Part shown: positions 12,467 through 23,292 of the stretch, piece by piece
Layout: each line of letters starts with the position of its first letter
Numbering within the stretch: the first letter of the stretch is position 1
NCBI GenBank assembly: GCA_002286715.1
Contig: NSJX01000007.1
Coordinates: 478,499 to 542,498 of the forward strand
DNA length: 64,000 bases
Direction: 5' to 3'
DNA from: Dentipellis sp. KUC8613
Taxonomy: Eukaryota > Basidiomycota > Agaricomycetes > Russulales > Hericiaceae
Notes under the pieces: model-generated
Seen by the model: only the letters and a program-made list of their open reading frames with translations
What the model was told of the DNA's origin: nothing
Database searches by the model: none
Program-made: the position numbers and the translations under genes

Positions 12467-14071
12467 CTATCTAACGGTGGAAGTTGCGATCAGCGCCGCT
12501 TGTCTGCCAGCCTTCCTTCCGAAGACGGCGCCCGCCGTCAGACCGCTCCCCCCGGGATAATTATCGTACCACAGGCCTCCGACCATTTCCCCAGTGCAAA
12601 ACAGGCCTTTGATTGGCCTCCCAGTCTTCTCGTTAAGGACCGCGGCTGTCTCAGGGTCGATAGCGATGCCTCCGAACGTGAACGTAATGCCGCACGCGAC
12701 CTTGACCGCCAGGAAGGGTGGCTTGTCGAGGGATAACGCCCAATTTGACTTCGGCAACGGTAAATATTCTGTAGACAAACCATCCTTGACAGCCGGGTCC
12801 CATCGCACGTCCGAATGTGACGCCTGGAAGAGCCGCACTGCGTCGTTGTAAGCAGCCACGGTATCGCCAAGGGTAACTTTGCTCTCGAGGCCGTATGTAA
12901 GGAGTTTCTCCGCCAGCTCCTCCACCGAATCGGCCCATATTTTCTCCACAATGCCGTCCCCGTACTCCTCCACGCGCAGCCAACTGATCACCTTCTGGTC
13001 CCAGATCTGAAAGGCATATCCCCCCGGCTGACGGAGAATTTCCTTGCCAAACCGGGCGTAGGTATAGTTTCGGAAATCTTCGCCTTCGTCGACAAATCGC
13101 TCGCCCTTTGCGTTGACCATGATGCCGAGGGGATAGCCCGACTTGGTGAACTGGTTGCTGAGCTCACGGTCGCCTGTATGCGCAGGTGCGTTTGCATCCC
13201 AGCACGTCGCGTGACATCCTCGCCAGTCTCCTGCCAACTTTGCGCCAGCTGCGACCGCCATGCTAATTCCGTCTCCCGTGTTATATGGTGTGCCGCGAAC
13301 CTACACGAAAGTAAAAGAAAAGTAGAAGGTTGGCAATCACGAAATTGAACTTACCCTTGCGTTCTCCCATGCGGGCCCGATATGCTTCGAGCGCAACTCC
13401 AAACTTGCCTCATACCCTCCTGCAGCTAGAACCACCGCCTTCGCAGCCAGGGAAACGCGTTTTCCGTCCCTCTCGACGATTACACCTGTCACAGCGTCTC
13501 CCTCCTTGACCAACTCTACCGCAGGCGAGCTGAACCAAGTTTCCACCCCAGCCTCCCGCAGTGCGTCCATATGCGCTTTGATCAGTCCCTTCCCTCCGTC
13601 CCTCGTGCTCAAAGCCATGCCGCCCCAGAATTTCTGCCTCCCATCGACCTCGTAAGCCTGTCTGTTGAACGACAGTGTGAATGGAATCCGGGCGTAACGC
13701 GCTAGCCACTCCACCGCGTCTCTCGACTCGTCGACAACCGTCTTCACCAACGCCGCATCGCTTCGGCCTCCACACAATCTTTGGAAGTCCTCGAGGAATT
13801 GATCTGCAGTGTAGGGTTCCACATCGATTTTGGACCTCATCTCCGGCGGGACATTGGTGACAATGGGAAGAAGATCCTCCAGGCCGCCGTGTACCGTGCG
13901 GTGCGCTCCGGCCGTAAAATACCCATTTCCGCCCACCCACTCTTCTGGAGCCTTCTCGACGATCAGGACGCGTTTGCAGCCGTGCTCGATGGCGGAGAGA
14001 GCTGCGCAACTGCCCGCGTTGCCTGAGCCAATGACGATGCAGTCGTAAATCGTAGTCGCGGGACTAGACAT
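12467..14071 (-). CDS. FAD-dependent fumarate reductase/succinate dehydrogenase-type flavoprotein (TcuA-like)
   Basis: The FAD-binding_2 family includes fumarate reductases, 3-ketosteroid dehydrogenases and tricarballylate dehydrogenase TcuA. The overall sequence looks most like TcuA-type proteins, but the substrate is inference. Two exons (14071-13355, 13300-12467) flank a 54-nt intron and encode 516 residues. The N-terminal dinucleotide fold is CIVIGSGNAGSCAALSAIE, followed by the flavin-contacting stretch EEWVGGNGYFTAGAHRT. The capping domain holds RSDAALVKTVVDESRDAVEW. The C-terminal FAD motif is NYPGGSGLTAGAVFGRKAG, preceded by GLFCTGEMVGG. There is no signal peptide, no haem-binding domain and no NADH-oxidase fusion, so electrons must come from or go to a separate partner. 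A same-strand SDR gene starts 1.5 kb upstream. Confidence 0.87.
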
Positions 14072-14111
14072 GGGGATGTTGTGAACGTTTATAGTGGGCT
14101 TGATTGCGAAC

Positions 14112-14120
14112 CTATATATA
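14112..14120 (-). promoter_or_regulatory. TATA-like box of the FAD flavoprotein gene
   Basis: On the minus strand the sequence reads TATATATAGG about 40 nt before the ATG at 14071. The position and sequence suit a TATA element, though the spacing to the start codon leaves a very short 5' UTR. Confidence 0.45.
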
Positions 14121-14424
14121 CGAAGAAGGAATCCTGAGATCTAGTTAGGGTTTGGACTGTGTCATGGGACGGTCCTTCGCGCCGTTGGCTTATCGATCCC
14201 AATAAATGGCGGGCTTGTGACACGGCAAATGTGTCGACCAACGTACCTTCTTGATAGCAAATAAAAACGTTGATTTCATGCCAGCGGAAGACAGCGCTAC
14301 ATAACAAAGTGGGTAAAATGACAGATACAACTTGTTTGACTTCTATTCATCCTTGAAGCATCCCGGTGAAACATCCCAGAAGAACGGTATACTAAGGGTA
14401 TTCACGTAACTCGTGCCAGATCAA
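14121..14424. other. Intergenic between SDR 3' end and flavoprotein promoter
   Basis: About 300 bases with no supported gene. It contains the 3' UTR of the SDR gene and the upstream region of the flavoprotein gene, both on the minus strand. Confidence 0.5.
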
Positions 14425-15564
14425 TTAGCACGTAGAAGGGTTGACCGCGAGGTAACCTCCGTCGACCTGGATTTCCTGACCATTGGTGTAGCAGCCAGCG
14501 GCAGACGAAAGATAAATGACGGTGCCTGCAACCTCAGCCGGACTGGGAAGGCACGTTACGGTCAGCATCTGTCAAAGATGAAGGATAGGTGTGGAGTGCT
14601 TACAGGCCTGCTCGACCAGCAGGAACGGGAATGAGACTTTGGGCGATGGAGGCCAGGTCTTCGGCGCTGACGACATCGTCCAACGTCATCTCCGATGAGT
14701 ACACTCCTGGGGATACCGCATTGACTCGGACAGGGATCTTGTGCAGGGCGAACTCGGTTGACATCATCTTGGTCAAATGAGAGGCTGCTGCCTTGGAACT
14801 ATTGTAGCACAACTGTCGATCCAACATCTCATCAATGAGGCGGCACGATGCGTTGATGCTGTTACTTACATGGTTCTGTGCTAGCTTCAGACTGCCACTA
14901 ATACTGGTGATGTTGACAACGCTGGATGTGAAGGCGCCGCCAACATCGGCGCTGCCCTTGGCGAGTAAACCCAGGAACGCCGATGTAACGTAGTAGACGG
15001 AGAAGGTGTTGATGGCATACAACGACGCCCAGCCATCGAAACCAACGTCGTTAAAGAGCGCGTTGCCGAACGTCTCTGGATCCTTATTCTCAGGTGCCTG
15101 AGGATCATTGAGGAACGGGGTCTTATGCCCTGCGGCACCAGCACTAAACAATGTTAGCCTCGACGCGATCAATACACAAGGTATGCATACTTGTTGACCA
15201 GAATATGAAGTTTCCCTTCCTTTTCTTCGATGACCTTCTTCGCTGCCGTTATGCTGTCGCGCTGAGTGACGTCCAAAGCAAGCCTGCCTCACCAGTCAAG
15301 TCAGTTGCAACGAATGCGAGAAAACCGCGACGCTCACGGGATAAAGGTGCCCTGTCCGGTGCTCTTGTATTCGTCTGCCACCTTCTGCAAGACATCCGTG
15401 CGACGCGCGGCAATGTAAACCTTTGCCCCGTTAGCAGCAAGTCCCGCTGCGATCATGAGGCCGATGCCTGTCCCGCCGCCGGTGACGAGCGCGACGCGAC
15501 CGGTAAGGTCGAAGACAGTGTCGAGCTTGAGGGAGGATTTGGAAGGGGGCGTCTGAGGAGACAT
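14425..15564 (-). CDS. Short-chain dehydrogenase/reductase (SDR)
   Basis: Classical SDR that reduces or oxidises a carbonyl/alcohol with NAD(P)(H); the substrate is unknown. Several exons run from ATG at 15564 to TAA at 14425. Motifs are GRVALVTGGGTGIGLMIA (cofactor-binding TGxxxGxG), LALDVTQRDSI after the first intron, LHILVNKAGAAG (NAG-like), VVNITSISGSLKL (catalytic Ser region), YNSSKAAASHL (catalytic YxxxK) and VRVNAVSPGVYSSEMT. The C-terminal block GQEIQVDGGYLAVNPST is typical. About 290-300 residues is the normal length for the family, perhaps slightly long because of the insert NDPQAPENKDPETFGN. The gene lies head to head with PRP24, only 226 bp between the start codons, so the two promoters overlap or are shared. 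Confidence 0.88.
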
Positions 15565-15790
15565 GATGAGGGGAAAAGACGAATGGAAAGCATTTTCCGA
15601 GAAAAAAGATTATAATCTAGGACGGTAGCCGCCGCTGGCCGGTGTCCGTGAAGTTGAGCAGATCGTCTCATGATCAGTCTTTCCGAGTCGGACGCCGCCA
15701 GCCGTACCACGTGGCAACGGTCCGACCGCCCCGTTCCTGGCGTTCATCCCGCGTCGCGCGTCGTCCCCCACGATAACCGACACAACCGTC

Positions 15791-18700
15791 ATGGAGGACG
15801 CAGACTCCCTCGAGGCCCTCTCCAACCTCCTCACCGCGCTCGCCGACAGTCCCTATGACTATTCCCTCCATGTGCAACACATAAACTTGGCCAACCAGAC
15901 GGGCCTCATCGACCAAATACAAGATGCACGAGACATGATGACGAAGTTCTGGGCGTGCACGGATGACATTTGGCTGCCCTTCATCGAGGCAAAAGAAAAG
16001 GCCGTGGATTTGGACACGTCAGAAGGTGTCCAGGAAGTCTTGGACTTGTATGAGAGAGCTGAGAATGATTATATGTGTACGCCGTTCTACCCGATGCATG
16101 GTTGTCGCGCTAAGGAGCATGTAGTCATACCTATCCTTCGGAGGCATATCAAATTCTTGATCGCTCACCACGCACGACTCTTGGAAGTGGGCACCGTACC
16201 AGACGATCCTGAACAACCGTTCTCATCGTTCTGGACCCGAGAGGCTATAGCTCAGGTGGTTGCCAAAGGGCTCAGACATCTCACCAACGTAGGCTGCGCC
16301 ATCTCCTATAGAGTCTTCCCAGTTGATCTCCATCTCTCTAGGGCTCAGAGCTATGGAATCTTCAACGCAACTGGGAAGTCGAAAGGCTCGAGGCTGCGTC
16401 AGGAGAGGAAAAGTGCGTGCACTTCCCAAAGCTGCACTTGTCGGAACTCATGTTGTATCGTCAGACTTCTATGGATAGGGAGCGTCGAACAGCTGCATCT
16501 AGAAAGACTGCAGCAGCCACATTCCGGTAATTATGGCTCTGCAATGACCTTGCATCTCCGCTGATCTATCACTCGAAGACCACGAGGAGACGTTTCAATC
16601 ATACTCTTCCTTCACAACAAACCATAAACCGCCGCAGGAATACGAAGAGCTTCTTGTGGCTGCTTCACAGATACGCTCTAAGGCTGTCAGTATCTACGAA
16701 TGGAGAGAGAAGTATGAAACGTCGCTGGTACGTGTGTGCCTTGTTAGCTGGTCCTTAGCTAACGGCTCGTTAGGCTCAAGCAAATTATTCCTTAGCAGCC
16801 TACGAATATTATATCGAGTATGAACGTCGAGCGCGTAAACCCGACCTCTCGATTCTCTCGACGATCTACGAAAGAGCCATTGCAGAGGCAGCAAAGCGCA
16901 GGCACATCGGGGAGCCTGGCGCTGAAGAAGCCTTGACCTCTTTCTGGCTCGGGTACAGTGACGCCATGGTCTGTGCCGCCTTTGTGGTATGCTTTTCTTA
17001 CTGATGCTCGTATTCAGCGCATACATAAAGCAGACCAAGACACGCAGCTGAGCATCTTCCGGAGGGCAGCCAGAAGTATCCCTGGAAGCGGAGAGCTGTG
17101 GGCGAAACATATACGCTTTTTGGTTCGTAATATCCCAACTGCCCCGGTACTCACTCATATAAACGGAACTCTCAGGAATCCAACCTCGAGCTTGTTGACG
17201 CCGAACAAGCAGAATCAATTCCTGGTATGCAAACCTACAGTGCATCTCGCGTATCAACGTCTGACATTCTTTAAGACATCTATGATCGGGCGATGGGCAC
17301 TGGCCTTCCTCTCAAAGACCCTGAGAACATTGTGCCAATCGTTCTGGCACGAGCTGGTTATGAAATGAGGAGAATCCTGGCCTGGGACACTAGTGCGTCC
17401 CAGCTCTGTGTGTTCCCGATGATCTGACGTTTATTTCCATTATAGCGGGCGAACCAGACGCGCTACCAAATCTATATGAATTGTTGGAAAATGGCATGCA
17501 ACTGGCTCGAGCTGGTAAGCATGTCCGTTTTTGTGTCCTATGCCAGCCTATGAATGCGACTACTTTTGTCTAGCATCCAAGATGGGCGACCCCCGGTTTA
17601 GGTTGGAAAAGTTCACAGCAGACCTTGTACGCCCCTGGATACCGCCACTGCATTTCCCTAACTATTTTTTACAGCGAGCCCACTTCGAGGAGTACGACGA
17701 AGCTGCCGAAGTATGGGAAGATGCCGCTCGGCATTACAGAACGAATTATCTCGCGTGGATAGCTTACACGGATGCCCTCAGGTAACGTTCGTTTTGCTCT
17801 AAAAGTACATAGCCTAGGCTTAGTGTACGTCTGTCAGACGGTCCGACGTAGATGCTGCGAGGTCAGTCTTCCGCGACATCTCAAATAGGGACATGGACTG
17901 GCCAGAAGCGATTTGGGAAGCGTGGATAGCTTTTGAACATGCCAAAGGGACCGTATCACAGATCGAGGCTTGTCTGGATATTGTGGAACGAGCTCGGTCG
18001 CGCGTTAATGCGAAACGTGCAAAGGTAGGGCAATTCATCTCCCGTCATGCTTCAATGCCGTTGACAGCTGTGCGTAGGAGGCAGAGAGGGCGTCTTATCA
18101 AGCTATGCAGATTGCCGCTGAGCAACAGGCAGCACAAGTTCCTGTCGCCGCCACTTCTGTCCCAGAAAGTACAGAAGCGAGTGATGCACCCATGGACGTC
18201 GATGGAGCTTCGCAAACGACTGAGAGGAGCTTGAAGCGGAAAGCAGAAGAGCCAATCAGTAACGAGGAAATCAAGAAATCGCGAATTGGTGAGTGTATAT
18301 CATACTTGTGATGTATAGTTATTGAGTAGGCCGCTGCAGAACCATCTCAGCCCCTCAAACGGTACTTGCCCATTGTGACAATGACTCGGCCCTTTACTGA
18401 TTCATGCTCTTAGCGACCGAGAGAACTGCACTGTGTTTGTGGGAGACCTTCCTTCCACGACATCAGACGACGACCTCAAAGCCCTGTTCAAAGACGTGAG
18501 CGCTCCCTTTCCCCGTCTCATCGTTCAGCTGCTTACCTTCGTGTAGTGTGGAAAGATTCGGGAAGTCAAAATTACCCACCTGCCCAATGCAGTGGTAGCA
18601 ACTGTGGAATTCATGGAACGAGATAGTGTGCCAGCTGCACTGACGAAAGACAAAAAGCGGGTACATGAACAGGAAATTGCAGTCCATCTTGCCTGGCAGT

Positions 18701-20022
18701 CGACCCTTTACGTTACCAACTTCCCGGAAAAGGCAGACGACGCGTTTGTGCGGAACCTGTTTGGAAAAGTAAGGTCGCCACATCTTTCCGAAGGTCATAC
18801 TTAATCGTTGCCCTTAGTATGGCCTTATCTTCGACGTCCGTTGGCCGAGTAAGAAATTCAAAAGCACGCGGCGTTTCTGCTATGTGCAGTTCACTTCCCC
18901 TGTAAGTTTGTTCCTTTCGCTTATGTAAGTCTATCCCTCACATATCTCGGCAGTCATCGGCGAAAGCCTCTCTGGAGCTCCATGGAAAGGAACTGGAGCC
19001 CGATATGCCCTTGAGCGTTTACATCTCGAACCCAGAGAGAAAGAAGGACCGCACTGATGCGGATGCAAATGCTCGAGAGATCTATATTGCGGGCCTCAGT
19101 AGGTTTGCTACTAAAGAAGACCTTGAGAAACTATTCAAAACCGTAGGTTGTAATTCTTTCAAAATGCCATAGCTAGCTAACTCAGTATCCATCAGTACGG
19201 AGAGATCAAAGATGTTCGGATGGCTCTGGACGCACAGAACCACTCAAAAGGTTTCGCATTTGTCGAGTTCGTCAATGAGGTGAGTGCTCGAGTCACAACA
19301 CGGTCCAACGTTTGAGTTAAAGGTAGTTTAGCGAGATGCTGCGGCTGCTTTGAACGCAAACAACTACGAGCTGAAAAAGCGCCGAATTGCTGTGACGCTC
19401 GCTGACACCCGTGTACGCTCTCGAAAGAGGTAAGCGCATTCCTTGTTTACGCTCCGACAAATCTTACAAAACATCTGTTATAGGGAACCGGACAGCGGTC
19501 TCGGCAAGCGGGCTGACGCCCGCAATAGGTCCCTGCGCATTCAAAATTTACCTGCTGGCACACAGGAAGGCCTCTTACAGCAAACATTGGAAAAGCACGG
19601 TGCTGTCGCTCGCGTCGAGGTCTTCGAAGACAAGAACGAAGCCATCGTCGAGTTCCAAACTCCTGCTGTGAGTATTCGATCTATGCCCGTCTCGAACTTC
19701 CATCAACTGAATACGCGTAAAGGATGCCGGCAAACTACTGTTGCTCCCTGAGCCTATCATCTTCAATGGAAATCCACTGCAACTCTCCGAGGGCGACGCT
19801 TCCAGTACTGCACGAGGAGGCTCAAAAGCACCTGCCGCCGCAGCTCCGTTCATACCACGAGCAGCTGTATCCCGACCAAGAGCAGGCTTAGGCCACGCTA
19901 GGAAACCTGCACCTGTAGCTGCGGGCAACACAGGGAGTGCGGCACCAGTTGGGTCCTCTCAACCTCCTGCGAAGGGTAAGGGGCAGGACGACTTCAGGAG
20001 CATGTTGGCCGGAGGAAAGTGA
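15791..20022 (+). CDS. PRP24: U4/U6 snRNA-associated splicing factor PRP24 / SART3
   Basis: The protein anneals U4 and U6 snRNAs during snRNP recycling. It is a long multi-exon gene. The N-terminal half (about 15791-18300) encodes HAT-type helical repeats: YDYSLHVQHINLANQ, WLPFIEAKEKAVDL, EVLDLYERAENDYM, AWIAYTDALR and EAWIAFEHAKGTVSQ. This is the SART3 arrangement and is also recognised in yeast Prp24. The second half carries four RRMs, beginning CTVFVGDLPSTTSDDDLKAL, STLYVTNFPEKADDAFVRNL, REIYIAGLSRFATKEDLEKL and RSLRIQNLPAGTQEGLLQQT. The C-terminus, GKGQDDFRSMLAGGK, is the conserved Lsm-interaction motif that docks the Lsm2-8 ring. A KR-rich linker lies near 18230 (LKRKAEEP). Exon borders within the HAT region are only partly resolved. 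Confidence 0.92.
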
Positions 20023-20521
20023 ATGTATCTAGGATCCCGAGCGCTGGCATACAGTATGTATGCACGCTCATTCACGCGCATATATATGTAAAGCGCCAAC
20101 GGCTGTATTTTGACGAGTGCTTACGATGAGTCGATTGCGGTGTACCCATACCTCGTACCACGTCCGCCATAATGCCCGAGGACTTCTGTTGGACAGTGCA
20201 CGATGATGAGTGCACGATGAGGTGTGTAGGCGCTCTAGCCCCTTGTAAAGGTCTGAATAGGCGCCCGGTGGCGCTGCTACCGCGCTGCGTGGTTTGCGCG
20301 GGTCTAGCTTTCGAGTCCATTGACCTTTCACTTTATACCCTGAGCGACTCTTGTGCATTTCCCTTTCAACCTTTTCGTGAGAGCCATCCATCGTTCCGAA
20401 GGTGCTTCCCCCCGCTGTGAAGTGGCAGCCGTCTTACCGACACGGCACATCGTTGTGACCTCGTCTCGTCCACTTCGTCTCGTCTTCAGCTGGACCATCG
20501 TCGTGAACATTTCTGGGCCCC
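20023..20521. other. Intergenic, 3' of PRP24 and promoter of MATH-BTB gene
   Basis: About 500 bases between two plus-strand genes. No conserved ORF is present; the pyrimidine-rich stretch at about 20350-20400 looks like a fungal core promoter/5' UTR. Confidence 0.5.
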
Positions 20522-22938
20522 ATGGCAGAGGCCGCTGAGTTTGTTGAGAGCACCTCCATAATCTTTGAATGGACTTTGAGAGGATTGAAGGACCTGTTCG
20601 AGTCTAGGCAAGTCACTTCAAGTGGTGACTCTGGTCGTTCATAAGGTGGATGGCGTCTGACGTTCACCTTTTTACAGCAAGGGGGACGCAAAGTCTAAGG
20701 TCACCAAGTCGCGAAAGTTTGGAGGAGGTCGATGGCAGGTGGGTCATACTCTGCGTAAAGAGGGGATGAGGCGTATATGGATTTCCTCCAGATCCTGTTC
20801 TATGCGAATTCGGGCACTGGCAATGCGAACGACAACGGATATATCAGTGTCTTCTTGTCTTGCGAGGTATGTCGTTCGTAGTCATTGTTGTCGATCACTC
20901 TGAGACAGCCGCCCTGTTTGTAGCCTACACAGGAAGAGAAGGACAACGCATTCAACGGAAGGTGCGCACCAGGTTTTGACACTTTCGAGGATTAAGCTAA
21001 TTCCCTACCAGATGGGTTCGGGAGGGATTGTACAAATTCTCCTTTGAACTTCGCAAGTTCGTATCATTCCTGGGTCATCAAGTTATAGACTGACGGAACT
21101 CTAGTGCAACGAAGCACGAGCTAATGAATGTGAAGGAGGCGCATAACCACTCCTTCTCTTACAAGGTGCGCACCTATATATCAGAGAATTAGACCAGATG
21201 CTCAGAGTCATTTTAGACGGCGAATTGGGGCTGGTGAGACAATTTTGAGAAACCTCCTTTTGATACTGAACAGTATGCACAGGGCACAATTCTCCCGTCG
21301 AGATGTAATATATTATAATCGTCCGAACGTCAGGGCTCAAGATGCGTTCGTTATCATCTGTACCATTAGCTCCATGCCCGAGGAGCTCCAGCCTCCCCCG
21401 TCGATACCTCGGATGACAGCGCCCAAGGATCTTCTCGATGCAACTGGCTCGCTGCTCGATGATCCCATTTATTCCGATGTTGAGTTCGTCATCCCACACC
21501 GGCACGGAACTTTGAAGAGGGCAAGGAAGATCTATGCGAACAAGAAACTCCTGAACAGGGCGGACTACTTCCAGACGAGTTGAGCCAACTCTCCCCCAAC
21601 TGACTAATCATGACTTATCTTTGCGGCGCAGTGTTCAGCTCTGGATTTTCCGAAGCCTCGTCTGACCAAACCGTTTCCGTTGGCAATGATGACGCGCCCT
21701 CCCGCCTCAACGATAGTGCATCCGAGGTCAACTCTTTCCATGCATCATTCGATGATTCGGACGACGAAGACGATGAAGTCAACGAGGTTGGCGGCGCTGA
21801 TTCGCCTCAATTCGGGTTCGATGGAGGAGACGAGATGGGGGACTCAGCGACATTGCCTTCGGAAAGCACCGCAAAGCAAGGAACGGATTCGGAAATCGAA
21901 GTCATTGAAGACGCAGACGATGTCTTGGCTGATGAAGGTGAACAGAGAAATGTAAGGGCAAAGCTCTCCCATCCTTCCAGTCCTAGAAGCTCGCCGGAGC
22001 CGACGTCGCAGTACAACACCTTCGGACCTCCGAAGCTGCGCGTAGTGGTCAGAGATGTAGCATACTCCACCTATCTAGCGGTCCTTTACTATGCAAGTCA
22101 TTTTACTATACAACACGTTGGGTCTTGCTGATTCTTCATCTGCAGCTCTATACGGATACCATTCGATTTGCGCCGTTGGCTTCGACGTTCCATGCGGCAC
22201 CACAGCCGGCACTTCCGGGGACCAATCTCCCAACACCTAACGAAAGTCAAGCTGCTCTCGGCGCAACATTGCGAACTGCGCCGTCTCAAGGAGAACCGCT
22301 TGCCGGCGCTGCTGCATCCTCCCGGAGAGAATGGATCCTGGAATGGCAACGCAACAATCCAGGCAGGCCTGCCCCTTGTTCGGCAAAGGCTGTTTATAAG
22401 CTCGCCGATAGTAAGCAAAGACATTTTTTCAATTGCGATGACTGACTTGGATTTTACAGAACTGAACCTCTTGGAACTGCGTGAACGAGCCTTCCAGGTA
22501 CTTGTGCTTGTTTATTCTCCAAGTCCTTGTCGCTGAGTAGTTGTGGATACAGCATATCACGAAGTCTCTCACTATCGAGAATGTGCCGTACGAAGTGTTT
22601 TCTACGTTCTCCGCTACGTTCGAAACCGTGCGCAAGGTATCAGGGATTGATATCTGGTGTACTATTGTACAACTAACGCATATGCAGGTGGAAGTCAAGT
22701 TCTTTCTGGATCACTGGGCGGATATCCGCAGCTCGGACGCTATGCGTAATGTCTGGCAACAAATCAGGCTTGGGAGACACCCTGGCTTCGAAGAAGGTGG
22801 GTCGGACTACCTTTCTCCATGTTCTCGATTGGTAACCTCTGCATCTCAGTTTGGCCCACGATTGCGACGAATTTGGAATTCAAACCTGCGCCTACCGAAG
22901 GAGGAAAAGATCAGGAGCAGTCTTCAAGGGCCATATAG
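20522..22938 (+). CDS. MATH-BTB domain protein
   Basis: MATH-BTB proteins commonly act as substrate adaptors of cullin-3 ubiquitin ligases. The gene starts MAEAAEFVESTSIIFEWTLR at 20522 and ends at TAG 22936-22938 after about ten short introns. A MATH-like beta domain covers the first 150 residues (FGGGRWQ, LFYANSGTGN...ISVFLSCEPT, GLYKFSFELRN, ANWGWAQFSRRDVIYYN, DAFVIICTISSM). The BTB/POZ fold is split: its start (SLLDDPIYSDVEFVIPHR, LLNRADYFQTMFSSGFSE) is separated from its end (YLAVLYYLYTDTIRFAPL) by an acidic insert of about 140 residues (DDSDDEDDEVNEVGG and EIEVIEDADDVLADEGE). A BACK-like helical tail follows (AVYKLADKLNLLELRERAF). The insert between BTB strands is a noticeable oddity. 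Cullin binding is inference from the family. Confidence 0.85.
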
Positions 22939-23292
22939 CATGAGTCTGCGTTCCACCACACCTCTAGGGACATTTTTCAGTCTACTTTGGCATGGTCAAC
23001 CCGTATCCATATTTCCATACACTACAAGGACAGTTGCTGTGGGGAGTCAGTTCACTGTAAATTATTCAGCTGTACAACCATTTCATGATGAACGGACCGT
23101 GGTATAATTCTTGGACGTTCGCCAGGTTTACTGATCGGGGAGCGGGTAACTCATGCTCATGCCATTGAGACCATTGACGTGATGAGGGGACATGCTAAGA
23201 TATAACGCTGAATAGAAATCCAAGTGTACTTGCAGAAGGGCTCTAGTTCGTATCCGTTGAGCTCTAAACCAGCCCGAGACTCATGAATTCTG
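22939..23292. other. Convergent 3' ends of MATH-BTB and GRASP genes
   Basis: About 350 bases containing only 3' UTR-type sequence; I see no gene, RNA or repeat. Confidence 0.5.

Noticed and set aside
12467..15564. Secondary-metabolite gene cluster around the two oxidoreductases
   Set aside because: No polyketide synthase, peptide synthetase, terpene cyclase, P450 or transporter is nearby.
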